Below are positions 9,496 to 20,080 of a stretch of DNA of 64,000 nucleotides, one piece after another. The translations under genes were made by a program, and so were the position numbers. The stretch comes from Stentor coeruleus (lineage: Eukaryota > Ciliophora > Heterotrichea > Heterotrichida > Stentoridae). The stretch is taken from assembly GCA_001970955.1 (NCBI GenBank), contig MPUH01000129.1, positions 34,771 to 98,770 of the forward strand, in the 5' to 3' direction. The notes under the pieces were generated by a model. The model did not search any database. It was given only the letters and a program-made list of their open reading frames with translations, and was not told where the DNA came from. The number at the start of each line of letters is the position of its first letter. Position 1 is the first letter of the stretch.

Positions 9496-11745
9496 TTAGT
9501 TAAGCCTTGTGAATTTTAGTTTTGTTTTTGGACGGCGTTTGGATTCATTTACAGAAAAAGAGCGGCTTTTTTTCGCTGAAGCAAGTTTTTCGCTTGCGAG
9601 GAAGTTCTTCGGCACTTCAGCTTTAGAAACTACTGGGTTTTTAAGCCGTTGGAGCTCATTTTTCATTTCTAAAATCTTAGCTTTCGATGCCCGAAAATAG
9701 GTTTCTGCGATTTTTTTCGCCATATCGCTTTGAAACATCTCGTCCTGGAACTGTTTTGAAATAAACTCGCTTTGAGCTTTCGTAATTTGCACCTTTTCTT
9801 TTAAATTCAACCCTAAATATTTTTTACGCATTTTTTCAGCTTGTTTTGTTTGACTTGCAATTTGACTAATTTTTGTTGACATTTCGCTTATATTTTTTTC
9901 TCCTTGAAAACGCACTCGCTGTATAAGTTTTACGTTTATTTGTGAGAGAATTGTATCAATTTCTGCACTTAGACCATAACTTTTGCTTTTGATTTCATTG
10001 TATTCAGCTCTGAGTTCGTTGAATTTTAGTTTTTCAGCTTCTTTCATCCCTTCCAGTTTTTCACTTTGGTTTCGGAGACGTATTTCAGCGTCTTGTTTTT
10101 CTTTAACTTTTTGTTGGATACGTTGATGGACGTTGTCGATGTTGTGGATGTCAAAGGAGGTTTTTACAACTTGGACTTGAAGTTTAGGTACGAGGGACTT
10201 TTTTTTGAGTGCATTATTGTTTTGAAGGAATTCTTTGATCTCAGATATAAACTTATAATTCAATGGATTCAAATCTAAAGTAATCCTAAGTATATTTTGA
10301 TTATACCTTAAAGATTCACATAAGCTTTGTCCCCCTGAATCTTTTATAGAATTATCCTTAAGTAGCAAAGATTCTAAAACACTATTCACTCTCAAAGTTT
10401 TCGCTAAAATAATCGCCCCTTTATTTTTAATTTCATTAGAACTCAAATCCAAGACTTTCAAAAACTTATTTTTATTCAACCCATACCCAATCATCTCCAC
10501 ACCACGATCCTTGATTTTATTCCCAGCAAAAACCAAGTTTTTTAAGCATTTATTTTTCCCAAGTCCTTCACCAATATTCCCCAAACACTCACATTTTATA
10601 TCACAATTAGTAAAATCTAAGCTTTCTAATGTTGTATTATCAGTAAGAAAATCAAAAAAATTCTCAGACAATCCTTTAGAAAAACTGTTTTTTCTAAGGT
10701 ATAAATGGGTTAATTGGTTATTAATTCGTACTGAAGCTAATAAAGATCCAAGTCCTTTAGTAGTAATTTCATTATCAGAAATATCAAGTTTTGTTATAGT
10801 ACAATAACCATCATAATTCCCACTAAGCATAAGGCTAAGATATTCACATCCTTCATTTCCTATTTTATTATTGCTGATATTTAGTTCTCTAATGTCAGTA
10901 CCTACTATAGTTATAGCTAGTTTTTCAATAGGTTTACTACCAAAAAAATTACCCGCTAAGTTTAAAGAGCTTAAAGTGACATTGCTTTCCAAACCTTTCA
11001 ATAATAAATTCAAACCTTCAGGTCCTAATGATGTCCCACTGACATTTAAATAGCTTATTATTTTATTTGTAGCCAAAATTTTCATCAAAGATTCCCCACC
11101 TTCTATCCCAAGTCTATTCCTATTTAACCCTTCATGTGATGATATATTCAGACTTATCAAACTTTCATTCTCTTCTAAAATCTTGAAAATCTCCCTAGAT
11201 CCTTCTGGAGTTATATCATTACTTGATATATCCAAATGGACCACATTAAAAGAGTTTTTTAAGGATTTTAATAATTCAATAGTTCCTTGATCTTTGATTG
11301 AATTTTTACTCAGATCAAGATATGCGAAGTTTGGATTAGTTTTAAGAATCTTTCCTATTTGTTTAGCTGTTAATGGACCAATACCACTTTCACTTAAATT
11401 AAAATATCGGTCTTTGAAATGAAGCCAGCAATAGTTAAAAAACTTTTTTTCTTGATCAGGAATGCTTGGTATGCATAAATCTTCGCATTTTGATGAGTAG
11501 ATTTGCCTTATTTCAAAGAAACTTAGACCTAAGATACTCCGTTGATCAAAGTCATAAGATTGACATCTAGATGTTTGGTCTTTGCTTGCAGAAGTACAGC
11601 GCTTTTTATTAATTTGAGGGCTCTGACGATATGATAAAGAGTTTTTTTTGTGTTTGGGTACTGTTGACATAGGTCTGCTTATGTTTGGCGACTCAGCGAC
11701 TTCAGTTTTGAAGGCTCTATTGGAATTAATCGGAAATTTTGCCAT
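9496..11745 (-). CDS. Ribonuclease-inhibitor-type LRR protein with C-terminal coiled coil
   Basis: 749 residues. After a basic, Ser-rich N-terminus (about 1-90), residues about 105-520 contain roughly a dozen RI/NLR-type leucine-rich repeats of about 28 residues (for example ILDLSSNEIKNKGAIILAKT-like units: L-x-x-L-x-L-S-x-N-x-I-x-x-x-G). From about 555 to 700 it is a Glu/Lys-rich coiled coil, and the tail is basic. There is no NACHT or death-fold domain, so this is not an immune NLR; the design is common among ciliary and cytoskeletal LRR proteins. The start is 53 bp after the kinase stop. Specific role unknown. Confidence 0.85.
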   Translation of the reverse strand: MAKFPINSNRAFKTEVAESPNISRPMSTVPKHKKNSLSYRQSPQINKKRCTSASKDQTSRCQSYDFDQRSILGLSFFEIRQIYSSKCEDLCIPSIPDQEKKFFNYCWLHFKDRYFNLSESGIGPLTAKQIGKILKTNPNFAYLDLSKNSIKDQGTIELLKSLKNSFNVVHLDISSNDITPEGSREIFKILEENESLISLNISSHEGLNRNRLGIEGGESLMKILATNKIISYLNVSGTSLGPEGLNLLLKGLESNVTLSSLNLAGNFFGSKPIEKLAITIVGTDIRELNISNNKIGNEGCEYLSLMLSGNYDGYCTITKLDISDNEITTKGLGSLLASVRINNQLTHLYLRKNSFSKGLSENFFDFLTDNTTLESLDFTNCDIKCECLGNIGEGLGKNKCLKNLVFAGNKIKDRGVEMIGYGLNKNKFLKVLDLSSNEIKNKGAIILAKTLRVNSVLESLLLKDNSIKDSGGQSLCESLRYNQNILRITLDLNPLNYKFISEIKEFLQNNNALKKKSLVPKLQVQVVKTSFDIHNIDNVHQRIQQKVKEKQDAEIRLRNQSEKLEGMKEAEKLKFNELRAEYNEIKSKSYGLSAEIDTILSQINVKLIQRVRFQGEKNISEMSTKISQIASQTKQAEKMRKKYLGLNLKEKVQITKAQSEFISKQFQDEMFQSDMAKKIAETYFRASKAKILEMKNELQRLKNPVVSKAEVPKNFLASEKLASAKKSRSFSVNESKRRPKTKLKFTRLN

Positions 11746-11798
11746 AGAGAATTATATTTAATATACAAAAAGCCTTTATTTTTATTACACAGTTTTAT

Positions 11799-12980
11799 TT
11801 ATAAAGAACTCAAAGTTTTCTTATTATGTGCGTTACCAACTTCCATAAGCATTGTTTTATCAAAACTATACCCAATAAACAAGTTCTGGGAATTAGTTAA
11901 GTCAATACCCTGATCAATCTCATCTTTCCAATCAGTCAAATTTCTTGGGTCGAAATTGTCTTGGTTTTTAGGTACATACGGGGAAACTAATAATCCTAAA
12001 AATAAATCTTTCCAAGGGAATTCCTTAAGCCAAGGATGTGAATTTATTTCTTCAAAACCATTATTCCCAAGCCTGGCACTTGCTTTTCTTTGCAAAAGTT
12101 TATTAATAAAGTCAGCAGATTCTAAAGACCATCCTTCAGGTACTTCAGTAACACGAGCTTGTCTACTGACTATTTGATCTCTAATTTCTTTTCTATCCCT
12201 ACCAATATAAGGTCTTCTACCTATCATAAGTTCATACAATATAACCCCAAGTGCGAAATAATCAGCAACTATACCATGATTTTGTCTAAAAATAACTTCT
12301 GGAGCCATATACCCAGGTGTTCCTGATGTATCTTTAGAGTTTTCAGGCACCCATATTCTAGCAATACCAAAATCTGTTATATATAAATATCCCTTTTCAT
12401 CAAATACTAAATTTTCTGGCTTGATATCTCTATGTATTATCCCATTACTATGTATATATTTTAAACCGCTAATAATACATGCAGCCATGAATTTAACTTG
12501 GATTTCAGAAAACCTTTTGTTTTTTAATATATGGTACCGTAAATCTCCTCCGTTTTTCAAATCCATTACCAGATATAAATTTTCTCTATCTTGGAACGCA
12601 TAATGCATGTTTACTATAAAATTGTTTTTAAGTGTTTCAAGGATTTTTCTTTCGTTCATCACTGAATTGACACTTCTTTTACTTATCACTCGAAGCTTCT
12701 GCATTTCTTTTAAAGCATAAAGGGTCTTGGTTCTTTTAAGCTCAACTTTCCATACTTTACCAAAACCCCCACGGCCTATAGCGTATTTATAAGAAAATAA
12801 TGATTTAGAAATTGAACCAGAACTTTCAGGGGAGTCTAATTTTGTATGGCTTAGAAGGGTATTGACTTGACGAACTGGTTGACGGGAAGTTTGTCCGCGT
12901 TTTGTAATTTTTTTAATAGAGGTAGCTTGGGAAAAGTAAAAAGAATTCAATTTGCGTTGGTTTTCGATATTCCTGTGCAT
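11799..12980 (-). CDS. AGC-type Ser/Thr protein kinase (YANK/STK32-like)
   Basis: 393 residues. A basic tail of about 60 residues precedes the kinase domain. The Gly loop is GRGGFGKVW, the ATP Lys is in YALKEM, the catalytic loop is IIHRDIKPEN, DFG is intact (ITDFGIARIW), and the activation segment ends SGTPGYMAPE. Short spacing, LYLVMDLKNGGDLRYHI and the post-kinase stretch with NQDNFDPRN resemble AGC kinases, closest in feel to the STK32/YANK group. It should be catalytically active. There is no lipid-binding or cyclic-nucleotide domain. The start ATG at 12980 is followed upstream by an 835-bp gap to the oppositely oriented repeat-protein gene. Confidence 0.9.
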   Translation of the reverse strand: MHRNIENQRKLNSFYFSQATSIKKITKRGQTSRQPVRQVNTLLSHTKLDSPESSGSISKSLFSYKYAIGRGGFGKVWKVELKRTKTLYALKEMQKLRVISKRSVNSVMNERKILETLKNNFIVNMHYAFQDRENLYLVMDLKNGGDLRYHILKNKRFSEIQVKFMAACIISGLKYIHSNGIIHRDIKPENLVFDEKGYLYITDFGIARIWVPENSKDTSGTPGYMAPEVIFRQNHGIVADYFALGVILYELMIGRRPYIGRDRKEIRDQIVSRQARVTEVPEGWSLESADFINKLLQRKASARLGNNGFEEINSHPWLKEFPWKDLFLGLLVSPYVPKNQDNFDPRNLTDWKDEIDQGIDLTNSQNLFIGYSFDKTMLMEVGNAHNKKTLSSL

Positions 12981-13815
12981 TTAATTTATATAATTAATAT
13001 AGTTAATTTATTTGCAATTTTTATAGATGATGGTTTGAATGGATTTTAGGTTTTGGATGATGAGGAATAAAAAAATTAGGAGATTAGGTGAAGGGTTTTA
13101 AGTAAGTAAGAAAAAATATTGATTTTTAAAATATTTGTATGTGGTTAGAGGGAAAGTGTAGTTTTTTCATAGAATAAAATTGTAGAGATGATTTAAGATA
13201 AGAGAACATATTGAGGTATGTATAAGTTGAAATGATAAAATGAAGTATGAAGATTAAATTTTAGCTTTGGATTATGATTAATATATGATTTGATTTATTT
13301 TATAGTTTGATAGTTTTTTTTATACTTTGTATATTGTGGTATAAAAAGAAGTTTTTACATTTTTGATGTCTTGTATTATTATAGATAATTGTGTATACTG
13401 AAATTAAAAAATTAGTTTAGTTTTGCAATTAATATATTAAGATAAAGTTGTATGCAATATATATTTTAAATAATTAGAACTTTTATATTTTGAAAACAAA
13501 AATTATGATAATTATGATTTTACTAATGAGTTTTGCTATGCAACTTAGTTATTTAATAGCTGTATACTTGAAATATAATTTAAATTATTTATCTTTTCGT
13601 ATTAAATTCAAATAAATTACTAAACCTTTTTAGATTATGAAGGATTTTAAAAAACAAGCAAACCGATAAAACCATATTTTAACTGAACTGCTGACAAAAA
13701 CTCTAAACCTCAATAATTTATCATATTCTAAAATACCCATACTAAATATTCCTTTTTTTTAAATCTTTATGTTATTGTTAAATCCATCTACAGTTAAAAT
13801 AATAACCCTAATAAA
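12981..13815. promoter_or_regulatory. Divergent intergenic region between kinase and repeat-protein genes
   Basis: 835 bp separate two start codons facing away from each other, so both promoters must lie here. The left half is G-rich/C-poor and the right half (about 13620-13815) is C-rich/G-poor, so each gene sees a C-rich 5' flank on its own coding strand. Several TATA-like A/T runs occur (for example TATAATAT types near 13330-13480). No factor site can be named. Confidence 0.4.
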
Positions 13816-16800
13816 ATGAAAAGAATCAAACTTCATCCTACAAAGAGTTTGCAACTGTTTGAAAAGCAAGAAGTTCGTAAAGTTAACCATGTCAAAAAAG
13901 TCAGTTATGGGTTCATCGATTCTAATATGCTCTATGGCGACTACTCAGACTTAGAATCAGAGCAAATGCCTAAAGGTAAAGAATTCATTTTAAAAAACCT
14001 CGCAAAATTCGGTACTATGCGAATCCAAAAATTCTTCTATCACTGGAAAACTACTTCCGCAATAATTCAAAGTCAGAAACTCTATACAATGATTAGTACC
14101 CTTCATCGAATATTTTTAATGAAAGGAAAAAGAGTCTTTCATCCACCACGAATAGTCAAAGATGCTGATGAAATCATGACAAGAACCATAAAAAAAATCA
14201 TTCAAATAAAAAACCGTTTATTAGATTCTTCTTTACATCGTTGGAAGATCTTCCGAACAGCTCTTTATACAAAAGAAAAAGCGGTTGTGTTTTATCGAGC
14301 CTGCCAAATGGCAGGCCATTGTTTTAGAGACACTTTTTATATATGGCGAGAGAAAACATTAGCTCGTGAGTCTATAAAAAGAACAGCAGCAACACAAATG
14401 CTCCGTTTTGTATTAAACAAATGTTTTCGAGGTCGATTCAAACTGTTTGTCTTCAAAACTTATATGCGAATTGGGCCAATACAAGCAATTGGTAGGGTTT
14501 TTACATTATTATCTCAGAAGTATTTAGAGAATAACAGATTAGCATTTAGGAAATGGGCTTTAACATGTGAAGCTTGGGATATGCAAAAACTTCAATTGCT
14601 TAAAGATACAAGTTTGGTTAATATGTTAAATATATGGAACAGATATATTTTTCTAAAACTAAGAAAAGCTTTTTCTAAGTTTATGAAGAACAACAGATAT
14701 TTAAAAATCAGACTAATCAGAACATTAATAAATTCATATAAAGGCAAAAAGTTTAGGTGTTGGGTGAAATGGATAAAGGAAGCTAATGGTTATAAGGGCA
14801 AATTTAAAGCATTTAAAATGGAAACAGCATTGAAAAGAGCAGTGAGGAAGTTTCAAAAAGCTGGGTTTATGGTTTTTTTAGTAAAAAAAGTTTTGGGGAA
14901 TAAAATACAATGTTTAAAGGATTTGTATTTTAAAAGGATGATGCTTGGATTTAATAAAATAAGATTAAAAGCGAAAAATGCTGAGATTTGGACGCAGAAA
15001 CAGCTGCTGAAGAACTTGAAAGTGGATTTTAAGGTTTTAAAGGCTAGGAATCAGAAAATTGTTAGTAAATACTTTGAAAAACTGTTGATAAGACTTGTAA
15101 GACCTCGTTTTGAAGATGTTTCGAAGGTTGTTCAAGAGAAAAAACTCAAAGCTAAATATGGTTTAGAAGTTATAACTAAGACTTTTACCAAAAAAACCAC
15201 AACAATTTTAAGGAGATGGAAAAGGACATCCCATGCAGCAACAGTAAAAATAGCTAAAAACTCAGCAAATGGGTACAAAATGCATTACAAAATAAGAAAA
15301 TTACCTTTAAAAACCTTGAAACTAGCTTTCCAGCAAATTACAACTACAGAATCCAGGGTAAAATCAGCAATCCTTGTATTTTTCAGTAAAATACAAAAAC
15401 AATCATCTCTAGCTATAAACACTTGGAGAAACTACAACAACAAATCCAAAGAAAACAAGCTTTTAAACGCTGTAAAAACACAAAAACTCAAAAACTACCT
15501 TATAAAAATCCCTAGCCAGACATTAAAAAGCGCTTTTACTAGAATATTATCTTCAGAATCAAAGGCAAAATCTGCAGTTCGAACTGTTATAAAACAAATA
15601 ATCAAAAGACCAAAAACAGTATTCCAATCTTGGAAAAAATACATAAACTCATGTAAAAACAAAAATTTATTAGACAATTATAGAATCTCTAAAATAAAAG
15701 CAACCTTTTATAAATTAACATCTAAAACTTGTCGAGGATGTTTTATTAGAATTATAGGTGAAGGGGATTTAATAAAAGGAGCTATAAAAAAAATTGTCCA
15801 ATGTTTAGAAAGTAAAAAGGCCCATGGATGGGCCTTATGGAATATATTTATAATTCAATGTAAAAATAAAAATATTTTGAGTAATGTTAATAGCTTTAAA
15901 CTCAAAGGGAAAATTCAAGGAATGATTATAAGAAAAGTTAGGGATACTTTTAAGAGAATTATTGGAAATGGGAATGCTATTAAAGGTGCGATTCAAAGTG
16001 TTATGGCTAAAATTATTAAAAGACCTAAAGGAGCTTTGAAAGCTTGGAGTAAATATGTTTTGGATTCTAAAGAAAAAGTTCTTTTGACGAATTGCAAATC
16101 AGAAAAACTGAGAAATGCTCTTGGGAGGATACCAAGAAGGGTGCTAAGAAATTGTTTTCAGAGAATTGTTGGGAATAGGAATGCATGTGCTGGTGCTTTA
16201 AGGACGATATTTATAGCTTTGAGTAAAAAGAAATCATTAGCTTTTAGGAGGTATAAAGAGTTTAATGATTTTTGTAAGAAGAAACTCCTTTTAACTAACC
16301 TGAAAAGCCAAAAACTTCGCCAAAGCCTATCACGAATCCCTTTACGGATCCTTTGTCTATCTTTTTCTATAATAACACGTCCTTGTAACTATATTTCTAA
16401 AAGGTTAAAAATTTTAAACCAAGTCTTCCTGGCACATTTTACGCATTTTTTCCAATACTGGAAACTAAAACTCCATAAAGTCCAAGCTAAAGAAAGGTCG
16501 ATTAAAAGCATTTCGCATATTTATAAGCAAAAACTTCAACAAACTCTATCAAAATACAAAACCCAAGTCCATATCAAAAGCCAAAACCTTATCCTCACAT
16601 CTTTCAAAGGACAAAAGTTTTATCATTCCCTACAAAAACTCATCAGAAAGCTCTTTACTACTTTTAAATCTCGTCTTCTAAACAAGCCTAATGAAACCCT
16701 AGTCAAACTTACCCTACTCTCTCTAAAATACCACAAAAAGCCAAGAGAAGTCTTAAAATCATGGAAAGAATACGTATTTAAAGTGAAAAAAGGTATACTC

Positions 16801-18498
16801 CTAGACCGTATGCGTTCAGAAAAGCTTAAAATCGCAATTTCCAACATAACCTCACGAACTTTTTCTATAGTAACAAAAACTATCATCCTCCTTCCAGGCC
16901 TCATGCGTAAATTTTTCAGAATTTGTCTTCAAAACCATCGTGAAAACCTCAAAAAAACCATACAATCCTGGTCTAAATATGTAGACCGATGTAAACATGG
17001 TCAACTTTTAGACTCAGTCCGTACAGAAAAACTTCGTAAACATCTAATAAATATAAACAGAAGACATATAAGAGATGCTATAGAAAGAGTTCTTGGCGAT
17101 GGTAGTAAAATCAAAGGGTCATTAAGAAGAATGATGCTTCAAATCCACAAATGTAAAATACTCAGTTTGCAAAAATGGAAAGATTTATTTATGAGGACTA
17201 AAGCTAAAGAAGCTGAAATGAAAATCAAAGGTTTTCAGTTAAAAATCATATTAAGGAAAGTCCCAGATAGGATTTTAAGAAATGCTGTTGATAGGGTTAT
17301 TGGTAATGGAACACGGGCTATTGGAGCTATAAGAAGGATGATGGGTTATATAAAAACCCGTTGTAATAATGCTTTTTATATATGGAAGGAATTTTTGTCT
17401 ATGAAAAAAGAACAGGATATGAAAAGAGCTATAAAACTTAAAAGTTTGACTGATTTTATTATACAAAGAACATCAAGGATTATGATTGATAGTATTATTG
17501 GGGATTGTAGGATTAGAAGGCTTCTAATGAAATTAGTGAATAATTATAAAAAAATCCAAAAAAACGCTTTAGACCTCTTATGGAGTAGGGTTGAGAAGAT
17601 ACGGACTATAAAAAAAGTTAATTCAGCTTATTTTGTTTTCAAAACCCTAGTCGCATTAGCAAAAAAAGTTATTACAACGAGGTTTTTGTATTGGAAAAAC
17701 CTAGAATACTTACGCAAAAGGAGAATTATAAGGAAAACTCTTTGTAAACTCATACAAAACACGTCAATTAGTTATGAAATCGGGTTTTGGAAATGGAAAT
17801 TCGTTATAAGTAGAACTGGAACTCAGCTTGATCCGAAACACTCATTGTTTTTTAAAAGGCTTTTTGTTATTACATCAAATTATACGAATAGACTTACCCA
17901 ATTTGCCCTTTTTAAGATAGTTTTGAACTTTAAAGCTCATCCTAAGTCATCAAAACTTAGTTTACCTAAAGCTTTAGCTACTATGATGAAAAATTCTATT
18001 GAGAATGATAATATATTTCATACACCTGAAACAAAAATACAATCAAAATTAGAGTTTTATGATGATTTTAGCACAGCGTCTACTATGCGAAGTGTTTTAA
18101 ACAAAGATGAAACACTGAGAATAAAACAAAAAGGTGCGGTTCAAGTCTTGTATTTAAATGTTTTTAAAGCTATTAATAGGAAAATAAGTGGTATTTTCGC
18201 ATATTTGGATGTTTATGTTAAGAAATATGGGGTTATCGATCAGGAAAAATCAAGACTTGTACAACAGATTAATGAACTTAGATATGAAAAACATAGTTTA
18301 TTGGAAGATAATAATACATTGAGGATGCATAATGATACCCTTATATTAAGATTAGAAAAAAATACAGCAGATTTTCAGAGGATTAATCTTGATGTGGATT
18401 TAGTGAAAATTGTATTGATGGTTAAAATTGTCAAAAGACAAGTGGATTTGGTTTCTTTGACTGCTTTTCATATGATTGCTAGTATTAGTATGAATTAA
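13816..18498 (+). CDS. Large basic protein of 69-residue helical repeats (Sfi1-like in style)
   Basis: 1560 residues, very rich in Lys/Arg, with regularly placed Trp. Units of exactly 69 residues run from 507 to 851 (starts 507, 576, 645, 714, 783) and again from 1091 (1091, 1160); between and around them are looser copies. The consensus per unit is RI(I/V)GNGxxIKGAI, then KRPKxALxxWxKY at position 31, then KLRxxLxxIPxRxLRxxF. The L-x2-W-K/S-x-Y element and the divisibility of 69 by 23 recall the centrin-binding helix repeats of Sfi1, but the family match is not proven. The C-terminus (about 1450-1530) is a coiled coil. A long contractile or cortical fibre scaffold is a reasonable guess. No known enzyme domain. 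Confidence 0.8.
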   Translation: MKRIKLHPTKSLQLFEKQEVRKVNHVKKVSYGFIDSNMLYGDYSDLESEQMPKGKEFILKNLAKFGTMRIQKFFYHWKTTSAIIQSQKLYTMISTLHRIFLMKGKRVFHPPRIVKDADEIMTRTIKKIIQIKNRLLDSSLHRWKIFRTALYTKEKAVVFYRACQMAGHCFRDTFYIWREKTLARESIKRTAATQMLRFVLNKCFRGRFKLFVFKTYMRIGPIQAIGRVFTLLSQKYLENNRLAFRKWALTCEAWDMQKLQLLKDTSLVNMLNIWNRYIFLKLRKAFSKFMKNNRYLKIRLIRTLINSYKGKKFRCWVKWIKEANGYKGKFKAFKMETALKRAVRKFQKAGFMVFLVKKVLGNKIQCLKDLYFKRMMLGFNKIRLKAKNAEIWTQKQLLKNLKVDFKVLKARNQKIVSKYFEKLLIRLVRPRFEDVSKVVQEKKLKAKYGLEVITKTFTKKTTTILRRWKRTSHAATVKIAKNSANGYKMHYKIRKLPLKTLKLAFQQITTTESRVKSAILVFFSKIQKQSSLAINTWRNYNNKSKENKLLNAVKTQKLKNYLIKIPSQTLKSAFTRILSSESKAKSAVRTVIKQIIKRPKTVFQSWKKYINSCKNKNLLDNYRISKIKATFYKLTSKTCRGCFIRIIGEGDLIKGAIKKIVQCLESKKAHGWALWNIFIIQCKNKNILSNVNSFKLKGKIQGMIIRKVRDTFKRIIGNGNAIKGAIQSVMAKIIKRPKGALKAWSKYVLDSKEKVLLTNCKSEKLRNALGRIPRRVLRNCFQRIVGNRNACAGALRTIFIALSKKKSLAFRRYKEFNDFCKKKLLLTNLKSQKLRQSLSRIPLRILCLSFSIITRPCNYISKRLKILNQVFLAHFTHFFQYWKLKLHKVQAKERSIKSISHIYKQKLQQTLSKYKTQVHIKSQNLILTSFKGQKFYHSLQKLIRKLFTTFKSRLLNKPNETLVKLTLLSLKYHKKPREVLKSWKEYVFKVKKGILLDRMRSEKLKIAISNITSRTFSIVTKTIILLPGLMRKFFRICLQNHRENLKKTIQSWSKYVDRCKHGQLLDSVRTEKLRKHLININRRHIRDAIERVLGDGSKIKGSLRRMMLQIHKCKILSLQKWKDLFMRTKAKEAEMKIKGFQLKIILRKVPDRILRNAVDRVIGNGTRAIGAIRRMMGYIKTRCNNAFYIWKEFLSMKKEQDMKRAIKLKSLTDFIIQRTSRIMIDSIIGDCRIRRLLMKLVNNYKKIQKNALDLLWSRVEKIRTIKKVNSAYFVFKTLVALAKKVITTRFLYWKNLEYLRKRRIIRKTLCKLIQNTSISYEIGFWKWKFVISRTGTQLDPKHSLFFKRLFVITSNYTNRLTQFALFKIVLNFKAHPKSSKLSLPKALATMMKNSIENDNIFHTPETKIQSKLEFYDDFSTASTMRSVLNKDETLRIKQKGAVQVLYLNVFKAINRKISGIFAYLDVYVKKYGVIDQEKSRLVQQINELRYEKHSLLEDNNTLRMHNDTLILRLEKNTADFQRINLDVDLVKIVLMVKIVKRQVDLVSLTAFHMIASISMN
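15334..16368 (+). repeat. Five tandem 207-bp (69-codon) coding repeats
   Basis: Protein-level tandem repeat units of identical length (69 codons, 207 bp) starting at codons 507, 576, 645, 714 and 783. DNA identity between units is low, so the array is old and its unit length is kept by selection. Trp (Tyr in the fifth) falls at position 31 of each unit. Confidence 0.85.
17086..17499 (+). repeat. Second block of 69-codon repeats
   Basis: Two further units at codons 1091 (RVLGDGSKIKGSL) and 1160 (RVIGNGTRAIGAI), again exactly 69 residues apart and with Trp at unit position 31. They are out of phase with the first block, so looser units in between have gained or lost residues. Confidence 0.75.
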
Positions 18499-19645
18499 AT
18501 ATATTTGATTGTGTAAAATATGCGGATTTTTTATGATAGGATTTTGGATTTTGAATTTTTAATAGGATATTGATGTGATTTTTGGAATTTCAATTAGATG
18601 TTGGTATGATGTTGAAATTTTGAAAGAAAATTGTGATTTTTGTGAATGAATAACTAGTGCATGCTAAAAAAAATAAAAATTCTGATTGTATATTAAAACA
18701 GTTTAGCTAAAGGACTATTAGCTTGTGTATACAAATTTAATTCATCTTTTTATATATAACCAAACGATTACTTATAATTTTAAAACAATATTTCGCCTTT
18801 AACACAATTTAAACCCACCTTTCCTTATTCTTGCAAGTTTAGTTTATAAAAAATTAAACTGCATCTCTCTACAATGTTTAATTAATCAAAGAAGAACTCC
18901 AAAAATATCAAAATTTTCCTTATACAAACCAAAAGAATTATAAAAACAATTTCAGGAAGCAATTCCTGTATTGAAAAACCATATAAAAAAAGTTTAAAAT
19001 TTTCCTTATCAGCTATTTTTTATATAATAAATTTCAAATACACAAGCATAAATTTTAGTATCAAAACAAATATTAATTCATATAAGATGAGTAATAAATA
19101 GAACATTTTAATACACCTTTAAGCAGATATATACAAAAATAATCAAAATAAGTAATTATCGAACTTGGAATATATGATCCTTATAGTCTAAATTAAAAAA
19201 AATATTTTTACTAAGTATTACATATATATAAAACCAATTCATGAATATAATTATTATCATCCTAGATTAGTAATACCTAGATTAAAAATTACAAGACATT
19301 CAGTAAAAAAATATATAAGTAATTAATTTGGGTTATTAAGACTACCTTTATTCTTAAAAAGCTTAAATCTCCAACAAGTAATAGAAAAAGGCCACAAAAA
19401 TCTTTGAACCAATTTTCTAGTCAAATCTCAAGAAAAAAACTCATTAATTTCACACAAAATTTGAGAAAACCATAAAACAAAATTATCTTATTTTGTATCA
19501 GAAATAATTCCATAGTTTTCTAATTTTCCCTTTGAGCGTTATTATTTAGAAATGGTATAAAGGATTTCTTAGCATATAAAAAATACTATACTAACACATT
19601 AAACCATAACAGTACTAGTTTAATTCAAAAAGTCTTAATGAAAAA
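18499..19645. other. Intergenic region, 1.15 kb
   Basis: Bases 18499 to about 18660 are G-rich (3' flank of the plus-strand repeat gene). About 18660-19320 is A/T-rich without features. From 19320 to 19640 the plus strand is C-over-G (3' flank of the minus-strand gene at 19646). No supportable gene or RNA. Confidence 0.5.
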
Positions 19646-20080
19646 TTAATTATTATAGTATCCATTGACAAAATTTAACTGTGGCATATACATCATATTC
19701 CTCAAATATTGATTCTGCATAGCTAGATATGATGCATATATATGATTGTTAATCATTGGGGTAATATCTTGTGTTTCCTCTACAATTTTCTGAGTTTCCT
19801 CAACTTTTTCTACCTTTTTCTTCTGAATTTCATAATCTTTTGTACTCATCAATTTAACCAAACCATATATTCCACATTTTTTGTCCTCAAATGGATATTT
19901 TCGCTTTTTCGGTAGTTCAACTTCAACTTCTTTTTGTATTACAATCACAGGCTCTGGCTTTTTTACATATCTCATCTTTCGCAAGTCATGTTGGATTTCT
20001 GTGTCACTAGCTTGGAAAACAAGACCATCACATCTAAACCTCTTACTTTTACCTATTGAGAAACTTCTTTGTCTTGACAT
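19646..20080 (-). CDS. Small hypothetical protein
   Basis: 144 residues starting MSRQRSFSIGKSKRFRCDG. The middle has a charged VEVELPKKRKYPFEDKK stretch that could be a nuclear localisation signal, then a Glu/Lys/Val-rich helix; the C-terminus is rich in Asn, Tyr and Met. I recognise no family. Flanks show the expected skew on both sides (C-rich left, G-rich right), which supports a real minus-strand gene. Confidence 0.65.
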   Translation of the reverse strand: MSRQRSFSIGKSKRFRCDGLVFQASDTEIQHDLRKMRYVKKPEPVIVIQKEVEVELPKKRKYPFEDKKCGIYGLVKLMSTKDYEIQKKKVEKVEETQKIVEETQDITPMINNHIYASYLAMQNQYLRNMMYMPQLNFVNGYYNN

